A DNA stretch of 64,000 nucleotides, taken from Xenorhabdus sp014467285 (GTDB lineage Bacteria > Pseudomonadota > Gammaproteobacteria > Enterobacterales > Enterobacteriaceae). Position numbers and translations under genes: made by a program. Below, one piece after another: positions 1 to 8,697 of the stretch. Location: assembly GCF_014467285.1 (NCBI RefSeq), contig NZ_NKHR01000008.1, forward strand, positions 98,970-162,969, written 5' to 3'. Within the stretch, counting starts at the first letter, position 1; each line of letters opens with the position of its first letter. The notes beneath the pieces are model-generated. The model made no database searches and was not told where the DNA came from. It was given only the letters and a program-made list of their open reading frames with translations.

Positions 1-2
1 TT

Positions 3-590
3 CTCGCACCGATGCTCTCTTATCTCCCACTTGCCGCGATGTCAGCCATTTTGCTGATTGTGGCGTGGAATATGAGTGAAGCCCATAAAGTTGTGGATTT
101 AATCCGCCGTGCACCTAAAGACGATATCATCGTCATGCTGTTGTGCCTGTCACTGACGGTTCTGTTTGATATGGTGATAGCAATCACGATCGGTATCGTT
201 CTGGCATCGCTCTTGTTTATGCGCAAAATTGCCAATATGACCCGAATCAGTATTTCTCCTGCAACAAATAGTGATAAGAACCTGCTGGTTATACGAATTA
301 ACGGCCCTCTGTTTTTCGCTGCCGCAGAGCGTATTTTTGCTGAGTTGAAAGAAAAAGGCGCTGACTATCAAACCATTATTATGCAGTGGGATGCAGTTCC
401 GGTGCTGGATGCGGGTGGATTGCATGCTTTTCAGGGATTTGTTCGGGAAACAGGGAAAGAGAAACATATCGTTGTATGTGATATCTCCTTTCAGCCTTTG
501 AAAACGCTGGCAAGAGCCAAAATCGAGCCGATTAAAGGGCAATTAAGTTTTTATGCGACCTTAGCTAAAGCGTTGGAAGAAATAGATTAA
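3..590 (+). CDS. dauA: C-terminal part of SulP-family C4-dicarboxylate transporter DauA (cut by window edge)
   Basis: The reading frame is open to the first bases of the window, so only the last ~195 residues are present. They hold the end of the membrane domain (the stretch AAMSAILLIVAWNMSEAHKV and another hydrophobic segment around VLFDMVIAITIGIVLASLL) followed by a cytoplasmic STAS domain (about the last 110 residues, with the conserved VPVLDAGGLHAF loop). The wording matches enterobacterial DauA (formerly YchM), an inner-membrane succinate/aspartate/fumarate transporter. In E. coli dauA sits between prs and ychH; here it lies on the far side of kdsA. The internal ATG at 12 is not the real start. 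Confidence 0.9.
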   Translation, partial: LAPMLSYLPLAAMSAILLIVAWNMSEAHKVVDLIRRAPKDDIIVMLLCLSLTVLFDMVIAITIGIVLASLLFMRKIANMTRISISPATNSDKNLLVIRINGPLFFAAAERIFAELKEKGADYQTIIMQWDAVPVLDAGGLHAFQGFVRETGKEKHIVVCDISFQPLKTLARAKIEPIKGQLSFYATLAKALEEID

Positions 591-605
591 TCTAATTGCC
601 TATAC

Positions 606-653
606 CAAGATAAGAATATTAGACTGAAAAAAACATCTAATATTCTTATCTTG
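606..653. terminator. Long AT-rich hairpin after dauA
   Basis: Two 18-base arms (606-623 and 636-653, beginning CAAGATAAGAATATTAGA) are perfect inverse complements around a 12-base loop. It lies between the convergent dauA and M64 peptidase genes. There is no clear T-run, so it may act on both strands or protect the mRNA 3' end. Confidence 0.65.
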
Positions 654-708
654 CAGCTTTCAAGGTAAGTGCATTTTTCAGCCCCAAAATGAAAACTTAC
701 TTCGCTTA

Positions 709-1950
709 TTATGATTCCATTTTTCCAGAATAAGCATCCATCACTTTACGAATGTGTTCCTCATTAACCGCATACCATCGTTGATATAAATTGCGCATTT
801 TTGAATTATATACTGGGCGGTATAGACCTGTTTTACAAGACGCTGCTCCTTCAAATAATCCAATCACACCATTTTTAGGTTCGCGGGTCGGTATTTGTGT
901 TTCAGGTTTAATATGGTGTCGCCATTTAATTTTATTTCTATTTGTCTCAATAGTAATATTTGGTGCAGAAGGCTCACTGTCAATCTTACAATTTGTACTT
1001 TCACATACATATACATATTCATCAGCCAAACCATAAGCTGAATGTCCAAATTCATGAAGTGCCAGTTCTGTAGCTGAACTATGTATAGTGAGTGTTGCAA
1101 TACCCTCATCAGGATAACCAGCACCGCCATATTCTTCTGTATTTCCCACAGCCAAAATTTGATCATATTCGCCATAACCTAATACATTATTAGCAGCCTG
1201 TTTAGCTAACCCAGAGCATATAGTTAGGAGTCGCCCCTTTAATACCATATGAAGTGCAGTATTTCTTCTTTCTTGTGAAATTCCAGAGTCTTTACTAATG
1301 AGATTAAGACGAATGAATCGAAAACGATTTTTTAATGAAAACATAAGGGGATCAGAGAAAAAACCCGTCATGATTTTTTCAGAATCTTTTTTCCATTTCT
1401 CCATGTCATTTTGCGTATAACCATCACCCATTAATGCAATAATTAATGGGCGATTTATAGTTCTGTCTTCTTTTGACATAACTTCATACGTTATAGGAGA
1501 ATAAATGTTTTCTATACCTTTACATTTAGTTGCAGAAATAACCTCTATGTCTTTGCGATTTAACATCAGTGAGGTTGTTGCTTGGTGATAAGTTAATAAA
1601 GGATCAACTTCTACAATTTTAATTTTTTCTACACTGTCTGGATAAGGAATTACTGTATGAAGGTTAACAATAGGTAATTCTTCATCTCTAACCTCCTCAA
1701 TCTGACCTGATTCGGGATTGAAAATTTCAACACGAAGTTTATCATCTGACGCAACAAAATGATTAGATATTTCAATTCCTCGACTGTCTAGCAAAAAAAT
1801 TCTCCATCCTTTTTTTTGGGGAATTAACTCATCTCCAATTACAACAGGAACTCTAAAGTATCCTATGTCAGATTCTAATATTTTAATACTTTTTTCTGAA
1901 GGTTTATTCTCTTGCAATATATGCAGAAAAAGGCTTTTGTTTTTATTCAT
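709..1950 (-). CDS. M64-family (IgA-peptidase-like) zinc metallopeptidase
   Basis: A 413-residue protein with the zinc site HEFGHSAYGLADEY around residues 298-311 (two His, catalytic Glu, downstream Asp) and an upstream MGDGYT motif near residue 175, the pair that marks peptidase family M64. Further down, EGAASCKTGLYRP and SKMRNLYQRWY match the family's C-terminal conserved block. The N-terminal ~150 residues form a separate, less conserved domain. I see no signal peptide or membrane segment, so export, if any, needs another route. The ATG at 1950 has an AGG about 8 bases upstream; a GTG at 1959 is also possible. Codon use is AT-rich compared with the housekeeping genes, which suggests acquired DNA. 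Substrate unknown. Confidence 0.85.
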   Translation of the reverse strand: MNKNKSLFLHILQENKPSEKSIKILESDIGYFRVPVVIGDELIPQKKGWRIFLLDSRGIEISNHFVASDDKLRVEIFNPESGQIEEVRDEELPIVNLHTVIPYPDSVEKIKIVEVDPLLTYHQATTSLMLNRKDIEVISATKCKGIENIYSPITYEVMSKEDRTINRPLIIALMGDGYTQNDMEKWKKDSEKIMTGFFSDPLMFSLKNRFRFIRLNLISKDSGISQERRNTALHMVLKGRLLTICSGLAKQAANNVLGYGEYDQILAVGNTEEYGGAGYPDEGIATLTIHSSATELALHEFGHSAYGLADEYVYVCESTNCKIDSEPSAPNITIETNRNKIKWRHHIKPETQIPTREPKNGVIGLFEGAASCKTGLYRPVYNSKMRNLYQRWYAVNEEHIRKVMDAYSGKMES

Positions 1951-2455
1951 TTTGAACACCTACTATAGGATAATTTGCTGAGTGGAAATGGTTTTTTACT
2001 AAAAAACCTCATAATGATTGTAACTTTTAACCACGTTTTTTTAAAATTAGGCGGATTCACATAATAAATGTGATGCCATTACTCTCAAAGTAAATGATTA
2101 CATACTCTTTATTACCAACTTCCTAATTAGTAGCCATAAGTATTACACTTATGGTCGGTATACTATCATTATAGTATAACTTTTTAGTTTTGTTTTTTTA
2201 AAAAACTTATCAAATATTCAATTAGTATATATGCACTGACATTATAATTACAGATAGTTATATTCTTTCCAGAAGGCAAACTAAAATCACAGTCTAAAGC
2301 TAAAAAGGTATCTAAAAGATACTTTCAAGCTGTTGAAAGACCTAATTATGTTATCAGGTTGTTCGGTGAAGCCATCGAAGATACTAAGACCTTTGTAGAA
2401 CGAAAAAGGCCACACCGAAGCGTAACCTTGAATTCAGAATGTAGGTTTAAAAAAT
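1951..2455. other. AT-rich intergenic stretch with a possible gene remnant
   Basis: About 500 bases with no intact gene. On the plus strand a frame from about 2250 to 2474 stays open for some 75 codons and encodes a charged, protein-like sequence (including VERPNYVIRLFGEAIEDT), but it has no start codon and runs into the 3' end of the next gene. It may be the tail of a lost gene; I do not recognise it. Confidence 0.35.
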
Positions 2456-3001
2456 TTATTCATCACACCACTTGAAGTACAGACGCTTAGTTAGCCCCTT
2501 CTGCTTTAATATATTGCCTAATTTTTCTGCATCAGGAGTGGTCTGGCTAAAATAGTTATAGCCAATTGTATAACTGGGAGGGATATTACCACCGACTATA
2601 ATGTTTGAATATTTACCAAAATTATAGGTTATACCATCAACTGTTATATAAAGGACTTTATTTTTAAATAAATCGAGCATTCTCTGATAACTTTCTTTAT
2701 TTGCATAAGAAGACACATTCCATTGAATAAAACAATCAGCACCATTTGATTTTTGTATCTCTGTCCAAAAAAATGCTTCTGTTTTACCAATATCAATAGG
2801 TGTGTTGTTTTCGATTACAATTAAAGAACCATAAGAAGGCCAGTTTTCACTTGCTCCTGCTTCGCTCTGGTATCCCCACCTAACCACTGGTGGCATACCT
2901 AAATCGGGTAAACCTACCCTCCCCATTCCTAAAATAATATCAATAACCAGCATATTTTCTGTATCTTCTGTAACAATTTCTGTCTTATTAAATTCAGGCA
3001 T
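2456..3001 (-). CDS. Hypothetical protein, 181 aa
   Basis: I do not recognise this protein. It is soluble-looking, without signal peptide or membrane segments, and rich in aromatic residues (WPSYGSLIVIEN, FFWTEIQKSNGADCFIQWNV, ending LYFKWCDE). The ATG at 3001 has only a weak AGAAG upstream. Base composition is AT-rich like the neighbouring M64 peptidase gene, with which it shares strand but not an operon (about 500 bases apart). Both probably belong to the same acquired island between dauA and the Nit1C cluster. Confidence 0.6.
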   Translation of the reverse strand: MPEFNKTEIVTEDTENMLVIDIILGMGRVGLPDLGMPPVVRWGYQSEAGASENWPSYGSLIVIENNTPIDIGKTEAFFWTEIQKSNGADCFIQWNVSSYANKESYQRMLDLFKNKVLYITVDGITYNFGKYSNIIVGGNIPPSYTIGYNYFSQTTPDAEKLGNILKQKGLTKRLYFKWCDE

Positions 3002-3323
3002 AATCTTCTCACTTTTTATTTGTTAAAGTTCAAAGTCATTTAATCCCATTGCCAAAACACCATAAATCCATTTAAGTCAAACCTTAGCCTCAGCCAAAGC
3101 TTATCTGTAATAATTATTACATTTTGAAAAATAATAAATTAACAACATTCACTATCTAAAATCATTTGAAATATTTTGTTTATCAAAGTATTAACCTTAT
3201 TTCTATGGATTAGCCTTGTCAGGCATCACTTAGATATTAACCGAGCAATATATAAATATTCCATATTAAAATAAGGATAATTCTGATAACTTAACTCAGA
3301 TGGAAGTGAGTTATCAGGCCCTG
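3002..3323. other. Intergenic, AT-rich, holds a terminator hairpin
   Basis: No coding frame seen. The only clear structure is the hairpin at 3283-3317 behind the sigma-54 activator gene. Confidence 0.5.
3283..3317 (-). terminator. Hairpin behind the sigma-54 activator gene
   Basis: CTGATAACT at 3283-3291 pairs with AGTTATCAG at 3309-3317, immediately downstream of the activator stop codon at 3324. No strong T-run follows. Confidence 0.5.
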
Positions 3324-5246
3324 TTAATAATCAATCCCCAATTTCTTTAAGCGTGAGATCAATGTTGTTGGATTTATTCCTAACAATTTTGCTGCCCCGT
3401 CATCACCAAAAATTTTCCCTTTACATTGTTTAACGGCAAGAGAGAGATTTCTAATTTCCAATTCCTTAAGTTGGCTCATGGTCAGCACTCCTTCCGTTTT
3501 TTGAAGCTGATTGTGAGTACTCTGACGCAAGTTTTTAGGTTGTTGATCTTGCTCCAATAAATACTTAAAGGAAACAGCGCCCTGTTTTGCTGCGATAAGC
3601 GCACGTTCAATAACATTTTGCAGTTCACGGATATTGCCGGGCCAGTCATATTGCTGTAATTCTAAAATATGTTTTTGTGAAAATGGCAGATAATTAATTT
3701 TACGATTGTCACAAATCAGCTTGGTAAAGTGCGTTACCAAAAGCGGAATATCTTCTTTACGATCACGTAAGGCTGGTGAATGAATCGGGAAAACATTTAA
3801 ACGGAAATACAAATCTTCGCGAAAGCGTTTCTGTTTCACTTCTTCTTTTAAATTACGGTTGGTGGCAGCGATAATCCGCACATTCACTTGCCGCGTTTTT
3901 TCTTCTCCTACCCGCTCAAAGGTTCCTTCTTGTAACACACGCAGCAGTTTACTTTGTTGCTCCAACGGAATTTCGCCAATTTCATCTAAAAACAGTGTGC
4001 CTTGATCAGCCAGTTCAAAACGTCCGACACGATCACGCACAGCCCCGGTAAATGCGCCTTTAACATGTCCAAAGAATTCACTTTCAAAGAGTTCCGAAGG
4101 AATGGCAGCACAATTGACCCGAATTAGTGGTTGCTGTTTACGACGACTGGATTGGTGAATCGCGCGGGCGATCAGTTCCTTGCCTGTGCCTGAATCACCA
4201 TAAATCATCACATTGGCATCAGTTGAGGCAACGACTCTGATTTTTTCAATGATCTGTAAAATGGATGCGCTATTGCCGATAATTTCATGGTATTTATTTT
4301 CCTGTAAAATTTCTTCTTGCAGATATTCGTTTTGCTGTTCCAGCCGGCTTTTTAAATCTCGCAACTCTTCAAGGGCGTGGGTCAGTTGTTTCTCGGTATT
4401 CAACCGATCGGTAATATCGCGGAATACGACTACAGCGCCAATAATTTCACCATCACGAATCACAGGTGTACTGGTAAATTCCACAGGAAAGCAACTGCCA
4501 TCACGGCGCCAGAAAATTTCCTGAATACCTTCATACACAATGCCATCATGTACCGCCGCATAAATCGGACACTCTTCTACAGGATAAGGCTCGCCATTTT
4601 CATGAGTATGATGATGAATCTCATGGATATTGTTACTCAGCACATCTTCAGCTTGCAGCCCCAACATTTTAGCCCCGGCGGGGTTAATAAAGGTGCACAA
4701 ACCTTGTTTGTTAATACTGTAAATACCGTCACCAACTGAGCTCAGCAATAAATGCTTGCCTGTGTCGGAGTCTATAAACAATTCTTGTAAGGCTTGCCAT
4801 TCTTTTAAATCTGCCTGAATGGCTTTATCGTCATTTTTATTGTGTTGGTGCAGTTCTAATTCTTTGACGTCCGCCAGCGACCATATCAGCAATGTCTTAT
4901 TTTTATAGGGCAATGAAATGGAAGTAATATCCAACTGAGTTTTTCCGCCATTTTTATCAAAAGCGTACAGTTCATTACTCCAGGCCCAACCTTTTTCCAA
5001 CGCTTCTTCGGTAAATGCAAGAAGATCTGGCAGTTGACTGAAATGACCGAAAACAGAAGTCACCGTTTTTTGAATAATTTCATGACGTTCATATCGTAAT
5101 AGTTGAGTCGCACTGATATTCACATCAATAAACTGGTTTTGGTGTGGATCTAATACAATTAATGCCTGTGATGTGTGTTCAAACACCAATGGACGAATAG
5201 AGTCTTCAGTTGTTACCCAGTCCGAGATAAAGTCAGCCGTGTTCAT
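3324..5246 (-). CDS. nitA: Sigma-54-dependent transcriptional activator of the Nit1C cluster (NitA-like)
   Basis: Enhancer-binding protein of 640 residues. Order of domains: PAS (~15-115), second PAS (~165-280, with a His-rich stretch NNIHEIHHHTHENGEPYP), coiled coil (~285-320), AAA+ sigma-54 interaction domain (~325-560) and a Fis-type helix-turn-helix at the C-terminus (GAAKLLGINPTTLISRLKKL). Walker A is GDSGTGKE, the sigma-54 contact loop is GAFTGA, Walker B is LFLDEIGE. It faces the Nit1C operon head to head, as in other bacteria carrying this cluster, so it is very likely its activator; PAS domains may sense redox state or a small ligand. An alternative GTG start at 5264 adds six residues. 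Neither start has a good ribosome site. Confidence 0.9.
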   Translation of the reverse strand: MNTADFISDWVTTEDSIRPLVFEHTSQALIVLDPHQNQFIDVNISATQLLRYERHEIIQKTVTSVFGHFSQLPDLLAFTEEALEKGWAWSNELYAFDKNGGKTQLDITSISLPYKNKTLLIWSLADVKELELHQHNKNDDKAIQADLKEWQALQELFIDSDTGKHLLLSSVGDGIYSINKQGLCTFINPAGAKMLGLQAEDVLSNNIHEIHHHTHENGEPYPVEECPIYAAVHDGIVYEGIQEIFWRRDGSCFPVEFTSTPVIRDGEIIGAVVVFRDITDRLNTEKQLTHALEELRDLKSRLEQQNEYLQEEILQENKYHEIIGNSASILQIIEKIRVVASTDANVMIYGDSGTGKELIARAIHQSSRRKQQPLIRVNCAAIPSELFESEFFGHVKGAFTGAVRDRVGRFELADQGTLFLDEIGEIPLEQQSKLLRVLQEGTFERVGEEKTRQVNVRIIAATNRNLKEEVKQKRFREDLYFRLNVFPIHSPALRDRKEDIPLLVTHFTKLICDNRKINYLPFSQKHILELQQYDWPGNIRELQNVIERALIAAKQGAVSFKYLLEQDQQPKNLRQSTHNQLQKTEGVLTMSQLKELEIRNLSLAVKQCKGKIFGDDGAAKLLGINPTTLISRLKKLGIDY

Positions 5247-5265
5247 ACGATTTATATTATTCACA

Positions 5266-5303
5266 TTATGAAGTTTCGTAATTTAAGTTACTAAATTTCA
5301 TAA
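5266..5303. promoter_or_regulatory. 38-bp imperfect palindrome: candidate enhancer (UAS) for the sigma-54 activator
   Basis: The arms TTATGAAGTTTCGTAA (5266-5281) and TTACTAAATTTCATAA (5288-5303) are inverse complements at 14 of 16 positions around a 6-base centre. The site lies about 120 bp upstream of the -24/-12 promoter, a normal distance for an enhancer, and directly in front of the activator gene, so it could also serve autoregulation. Binding is inferred from position and symmetry only. Confidence 0.55.
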
Positions 5304-5421
5304 TACTACGAAAAATCATACCCTTCCAGCCGTTCAATTTAACTTCACATTAATATTTCAATAAAAATTAATCCTGTTTTTTCAATCAGATAAAGATAAT
5401 TCCCCTCCCCCCAATATAACC

Positions 5422-5437
5422 TGGCACAGCTTTCGCA
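5422..5437 (+). promoter_or_regulatory. Sigma-54 (-24/-12) promoter of the Nit1C operon
   Basis: TGGCACAGCTTTCGCA has the GG and GC dinucleotides with exactly the spacing of the sigma-54 consensus (TGGCAC-N5-TTGCW), with one departure (TCGC for TTGC). Transcription would start near 5448, about 50 bases before the first ATG. The facing sigma-54 activator gene supports the call. Confidence 0.8.
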
Positions 5438-5496
5438 ATAACACAGAAAGAATACATGCTGATTCATTCCAAAATAACATTGAACTAGGAGCGGTT

Positions 5497-5979
5497 ATGC
5501 CAAAAGTAGATATCGAACAATATAAAGATGGTGATTTTCTTGTTGATTATGAAGAAAAAGTATTTGAGGACGTCAAAGCCCTGCCGGGTGAAAAAGCATT
5601 AGTGACTTTCCATACCGTTGCGTTTGAAGGATCAATTGGCCTGATCAATGTATTACAGGCAAAGCGTCTATTACGCAAAGGCTTTGAAACCAAAATCTTG
5701 CTTTATGGCCCAGGTGTGCAGTTAGGTGTACAACGCGGCTTTCCAACCTTAGGCACGGAAGCTTTTCCGGGCCATTTAGCCGTCAATAATCAATTGAAAG
5801 CCTTTATGGAAGAAGGTGGTGAAGTCTATGCCTGCCGTTTTGCGTTGCAATCGATGTATGGTCAAACCGAAAAAGCGCTTATTCCGGGAATTCGCCCGAT
5901 TAATCCATTGGATGTGATGGACTTGAAACTGCTGATGCGTCGTGACAATGCCTTAGTCATTGATACCTGGACTGTTTAA
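5497..5979 (+). CDS. nitB: MSMEG_0572/Sll0783-family nitrogen-starvation response protein (Nit1C first gene)
   Basis: A 160-residue protein recognised as the small conserved protein that begins Nit1C clusters (MSMEG_0572 / Sll0783 family). It has an alpha/beta look reminiscent of DsrE-like folds (FHTVAFEGSIGLINVLQAKR; ETKILLYGPGVQLGV) but its reaction is unknown. The start at 5497 has an AGGAG six bases away. It is first in a seven-gene run with gaps of 11-26 bases or slight overlap, expected to be one transcript from the -24/-12 promoter at 5422. Confidence 0.85.
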   Translation: MPKVDIEQYKDGDFLVDYEEKVFEDVKALPGEKALVTFHTVAFEGSIGLINVLQAKRLLRKGFETKILLYGPGVQLGVQRGFPTLGTEAFPGHLAVNNQLKAFMEEGGEVYACRFALQSMYGQTEKALIPGIRPINPLDVMDLKLLMRRDNALVIDTWTV

Positions 5980-6004
5980 GTCTGAACTATAAGGGAAATA
6001 AGAC

Positions 6005-7006
6005 ATGAACAGAATCATTAAAGCCGCCGCAGTGCAATGCAGCCCGGTACTTTATAGCCAATCCGCAACCGTAAAAAAAATCTGTGACATTATTTTAGCG
6101 CTTGGAAAACAAGGAGTGCAGTTTGCTGTTTTTCCTGAGACCGTTGTGCCTTATTACCCTTATTTTTCCTTTGTCCAACCCCCACTTGCCATGGGTAAAG
6201 AACATTTAAAACTGTTGAATGAATCCGTGGTCGTGCCTTCCGAAGCAACCTCAGCAATTGGTCAGGCCTGTTTTGAGGCCAACATGGTAGTGTCGATCGG
6301 CATTAATGAGCGTTCAGGTGGCACGATTTATAACGCACAACTGTTATTCGATGCTGATGGATCAATTATTCAGCGTCGCCGCAAAATTACCCCAACTTAC
6401 CACGAACGAATGGTATGGGGACAAGGTGATGGCAGCGGTCTGCGTGCCATTAATTCTGCGGTGGGGCGTGTAGGTTCGCTGGCATGTTGGGAACATTACA
6501 ACCCATTGGCTCGTTTTGCCTTGATGGCAGATGGTGAGCAAATTCACGCTGCCATGTTTCCTGGTTCGTTGGTAGGACAAGTGTTTGCTGATCAAATCAG
6601 CGCAACCATTCAACACCACGCTCTGGAGTCTGGCTGTTTTGTTGTCAACGCCACCGCATGGCTGCATCCCGAACAACAACAACAAATTATGCAAGATACC
6701 GGCTGTAACATCGCGCCTATTTCAGGAGGATGTTTTACCGCCATCGTTTCTCCCGAAGGCAAATTTTTAGCTGAGCCGCTCACACAAGGTGAAGGTTATT
6801 GTATTGCCGATCTGGATTTCAGCTTGATTGATAAACGCAAACGCATGATGGATTCGGTTGGACATTACAGCCGCCCCGAATTATTCAGCTTATTGATCGA
6901 TCGTCGTCCAACATGTGTGTTGCACGAACTGAAAGTTGAAACATCAGAGCAAAACCATCTCGAAAACGCTCAAAACTTAATGAAGCACATGTCTGAACCG
7001 CATTGA
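6005..7006 (+). CDS. nitC: Nit1-type nitrilase (nitrilase-superfamily, Nit1C cluster)
   Basis: Carbon-nitrogen hydrolase of 333 residues that would convert a nitrile to acid and ammonia. The catalytic triad is visible: Glu45 (FPETVVPYYPY), Lys127 (RRKITPTYHE) and Cys161 (SLACWEHYNPL). These surroundings match the Nit1/Nit6803 branch of bacterial nitrilases. The Nit1C cluster is linked in Pseudomonas fluorescens to growth on cyanide as nitrogen source and in cyanobacteria to nitrogen starvation. The physiological substrate here is not known; it may be a nitrile made or modified by the other cluster enzymes. Confidence 0.92.
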   Translation: MNRIIKAAAVQCSPVLYSQSATVKKICDIILALGKQGVQFAVFPETVVPYYPYFSFVQPPLAMGKEHLKLLNESVVVPSEATSAIGQACFEANMVVSIGINERSGGTIYNAQLLFDADGSIIQRRRKITPTYHERMVWGQGDGSGLRAINSAVGRVGSLACWEHYNPLARFALMADGEQIHAAMFPGSLVGQVFADQISATIQHHALESGCFVVNATAWLHPEQQQQIMQDTGCNIAPISGGCFTAIVSPEGKFLAEPLTQGEGYCIADLDFSLIDKRKRMMDSVGHYSRPELFSLLIDRRPTCVLHELKVETSEQNHLENAQNLMKHMSEPH

Positions 7007-7032
7007 TTAAACACCAATAATAGGGAATCAGG

Positions 7033-8112
7033 ATGTCTACAATACAATTATTGACCGATTTGCAATGTCATGGCCTGAAATGGGAAGGCGATTTTGGCTT
7101 ATCCCGCAAAGGTGGCGCAGGGCCAAGCGATCATAAGGCACTGAGCCTTAACGGGCAGACCATGATGATCCCGGTGCGGAACCTTGTGGCCCAAGATTCA
7201 CCCTACACCGCAAAGTCTGAACCGAACTCTGACAAAGTGACCATTTTTAAAAACCGAATCCCTGTAGCAACTTTAACTGCACCAGCACGACCACGTTTTT
7301 ATAATTTAAAAACGGCCGAAGGTATTGCCTATGAGCAAATTGCAACCTTACATAGCCATGATGTGTTGGCAACGACTGTGTTACAGCATTGCATTCGGAT
7401 GAATGACAAGGCAACGGCATGCCAATTCTGTTCAATTGATCAGTCTATAAAAAATGGGAACACGTTGATTCGTAAGCACCCGAAACAGTTGGCAGAAGTC
7501 GCCAAAGCAGCCGTTGAGCTGGACGGTGTCAGGCAAATGGTGATCACTACGGGCACACCAAATACGGCAGATCGTGGTGCCAAAATTTTATATGACTCGG
7601 TTAAAGCTATTAAGGCACAAGTCGATTTACCAATACAGGTACAGTGTGAACCTCCCGATGATTTTGCATGGTTTCAGCGCTTAAAGGATGCAGGTGCTGT
7701 GTCAATCGGGATGCACCTTGAAGCAGTAAACGAACATGTACGGCAGAAGATGATGCCCGGTAAGGCCGAAGTCTCATTGGAAAAATATTTTGCCGCCTTT
7801 GAAGCAGCCGTTGCGGTGTTCGGCCGGGGACAGGTCAGTACCTATATTTTGGCAGGTTTGGGTGACACCGAATTAGAAATCGTAGAGATGAGCGCCAGAC
7901 TCACGAAAATTGGAGTGTATCCGTTTGTCGTACCATTTGTGCCGATTCAAGGAACTCCATTGGAACACCATCCTAAGCCTGATCCGGCTTTTATGCGGTC
8001 GCTTTATCCGAAAATCGGGCAACAACTCAAACTACATGGTTTGAACTCAGAAAATACTCAAGCAGGCTGTGCCAAGTGTGGCGCCTGCTCTTCGCTGAAA
8101 GCGTATGAATAA
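7033..8112 (+). CDS. nitD: MSMEG_0568-family radical SAM protein (Nit1C)
   Basis: A 359-residue radical S-adenosylmethionine enzyme of the family found only in Nit1C clusters. The likely iron-sulfur ligands are Cys120, Cys130 and Cys133, giving C-X9-C-X2-C instead of the usual C-X3-C-X2-C. A second cysteine group, C346-X2-C349-X2-C352, sits near the C-terminus and could hold an auxiliary cluster. The core contains radical-SAM-like strands (MVITTGTPNT, IQVQCEPPDD, STYILAGLGDTE). The reaction is unknown; a role in making the nitrile/cyanide-derived substrate or processing it is inference. Start has AGG upstream and lies 26 bases after the nitrilase gene. Confidence 0.88.
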   Translation: MSTIQLLTDLQCHGLKWEGDFGLSRKGGAGPSDHKALSLNGQTMMIPVRNLVAQDSPYTAKSEPNSDKVTIFKNRIPVATLTAPARPRFYNLKTAEGIAYEQIATLHSHDVLATTVLQHCIRMNDKATACQFCSIDQSIKNGNTLIRKHPKQLAEVAKAAVELDGVRQMVITTGTPNTADRGAKILYDSVKAIKAQVDLPIQVQCEPPDDFAWFQRLKDAGAVSIGMHLEAVNEHVRQKMMPGKAEVSLEKYFAAFEAAVAVFGRGQVSTYILAGLGDTELEIVEMSARLTKIGVYPFVVPFVPIQGTPLEHHPKPDPAFMRSLYPKIGQQLKLHGLNSENTQAGCAKCGACSSLKAYE

Positions 8113-8124
8113 GGGGAATATGGT

Positions 8125-8697
8125 ATGGAACTTCGCTATTCCTGGCTTCTTCAGCTAAATGCAGGGATGAAAAAATCTCTTGGCGATAACATTGTTATCA
8201 AGACTGTGTCGGAAGATTGGGAGCTTCACCAATATTATCGTTTACGTGAAGCGACTTTTCGCGATGAACAGAAAATCTTAAAAGAAGATCGTGATGAACA
8301 CGATTTTAAAGCAGCAGGCATTATTGCCATCGGGAAAATGTCTGGTGGGCATGAATGTGTGATTGGTGCCGTGCGGATCTTCCCTGATGGAGAACAAACA
8401 TGGTATGGCGGGCGGTTATGCGTAGACCCTTTATATCGACGTCACCATACCATCGGTAAGGCATTAATCAATGCCGCAGTATCAACCGCCAAGAACTTAG
8501 GATGCCGTACTTTCTTAGCCACTGTACAAAGTCAGAATGAACGCTATTTCCAAAGGTTGCATTGGAATAGCTTGCGTCAATTGACTATTGCCCATATTCC
8601 ACATGTATTGATGCAGGCTCAGATTGAAAACTATCCATTACAACATATCCCGATGCAAATCTGTATGCAGAAGAATATACAGAAAGAGGCATGCTGA
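8125..8697 (+). CDS. nitE: MSMEG_0567/Sll0786-family N-acetyltransferase (Nit1C)
   Basis: A 190-residue GNAT-fold protein of the Nit1C-specific family. The acyl-CoA binding region is around RLCVDPLYRRHHTIGKALINAAVS (residues ~95-118) preceded by the beta-strand IGAVRIFPDG. The acceptor is unknown. It begins 12 bases after the radical SAM gene with AAGGGG overlapping the preceding stop region, and its TGA stop overlaps the next start (TGATG), indicating coupled translation. Confidence 0.85.
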   Translation: MELRYSWLLQLNAGMKKSLGDNIVIKTVSEDWELHQYYRLREATFRDEQKILKEDRDEHDFKAAGIIAIGKMSGGHECVIGAVRIFPDGEQTWYGGRLCVDPLYRRHHTIGKALINAAVSTAKNLGCRTFLATVQSQNERYFQRLHWNSLRQLTIAHIPHVLMQAQIENYPLQHIPMQICMQKNIQKEAC

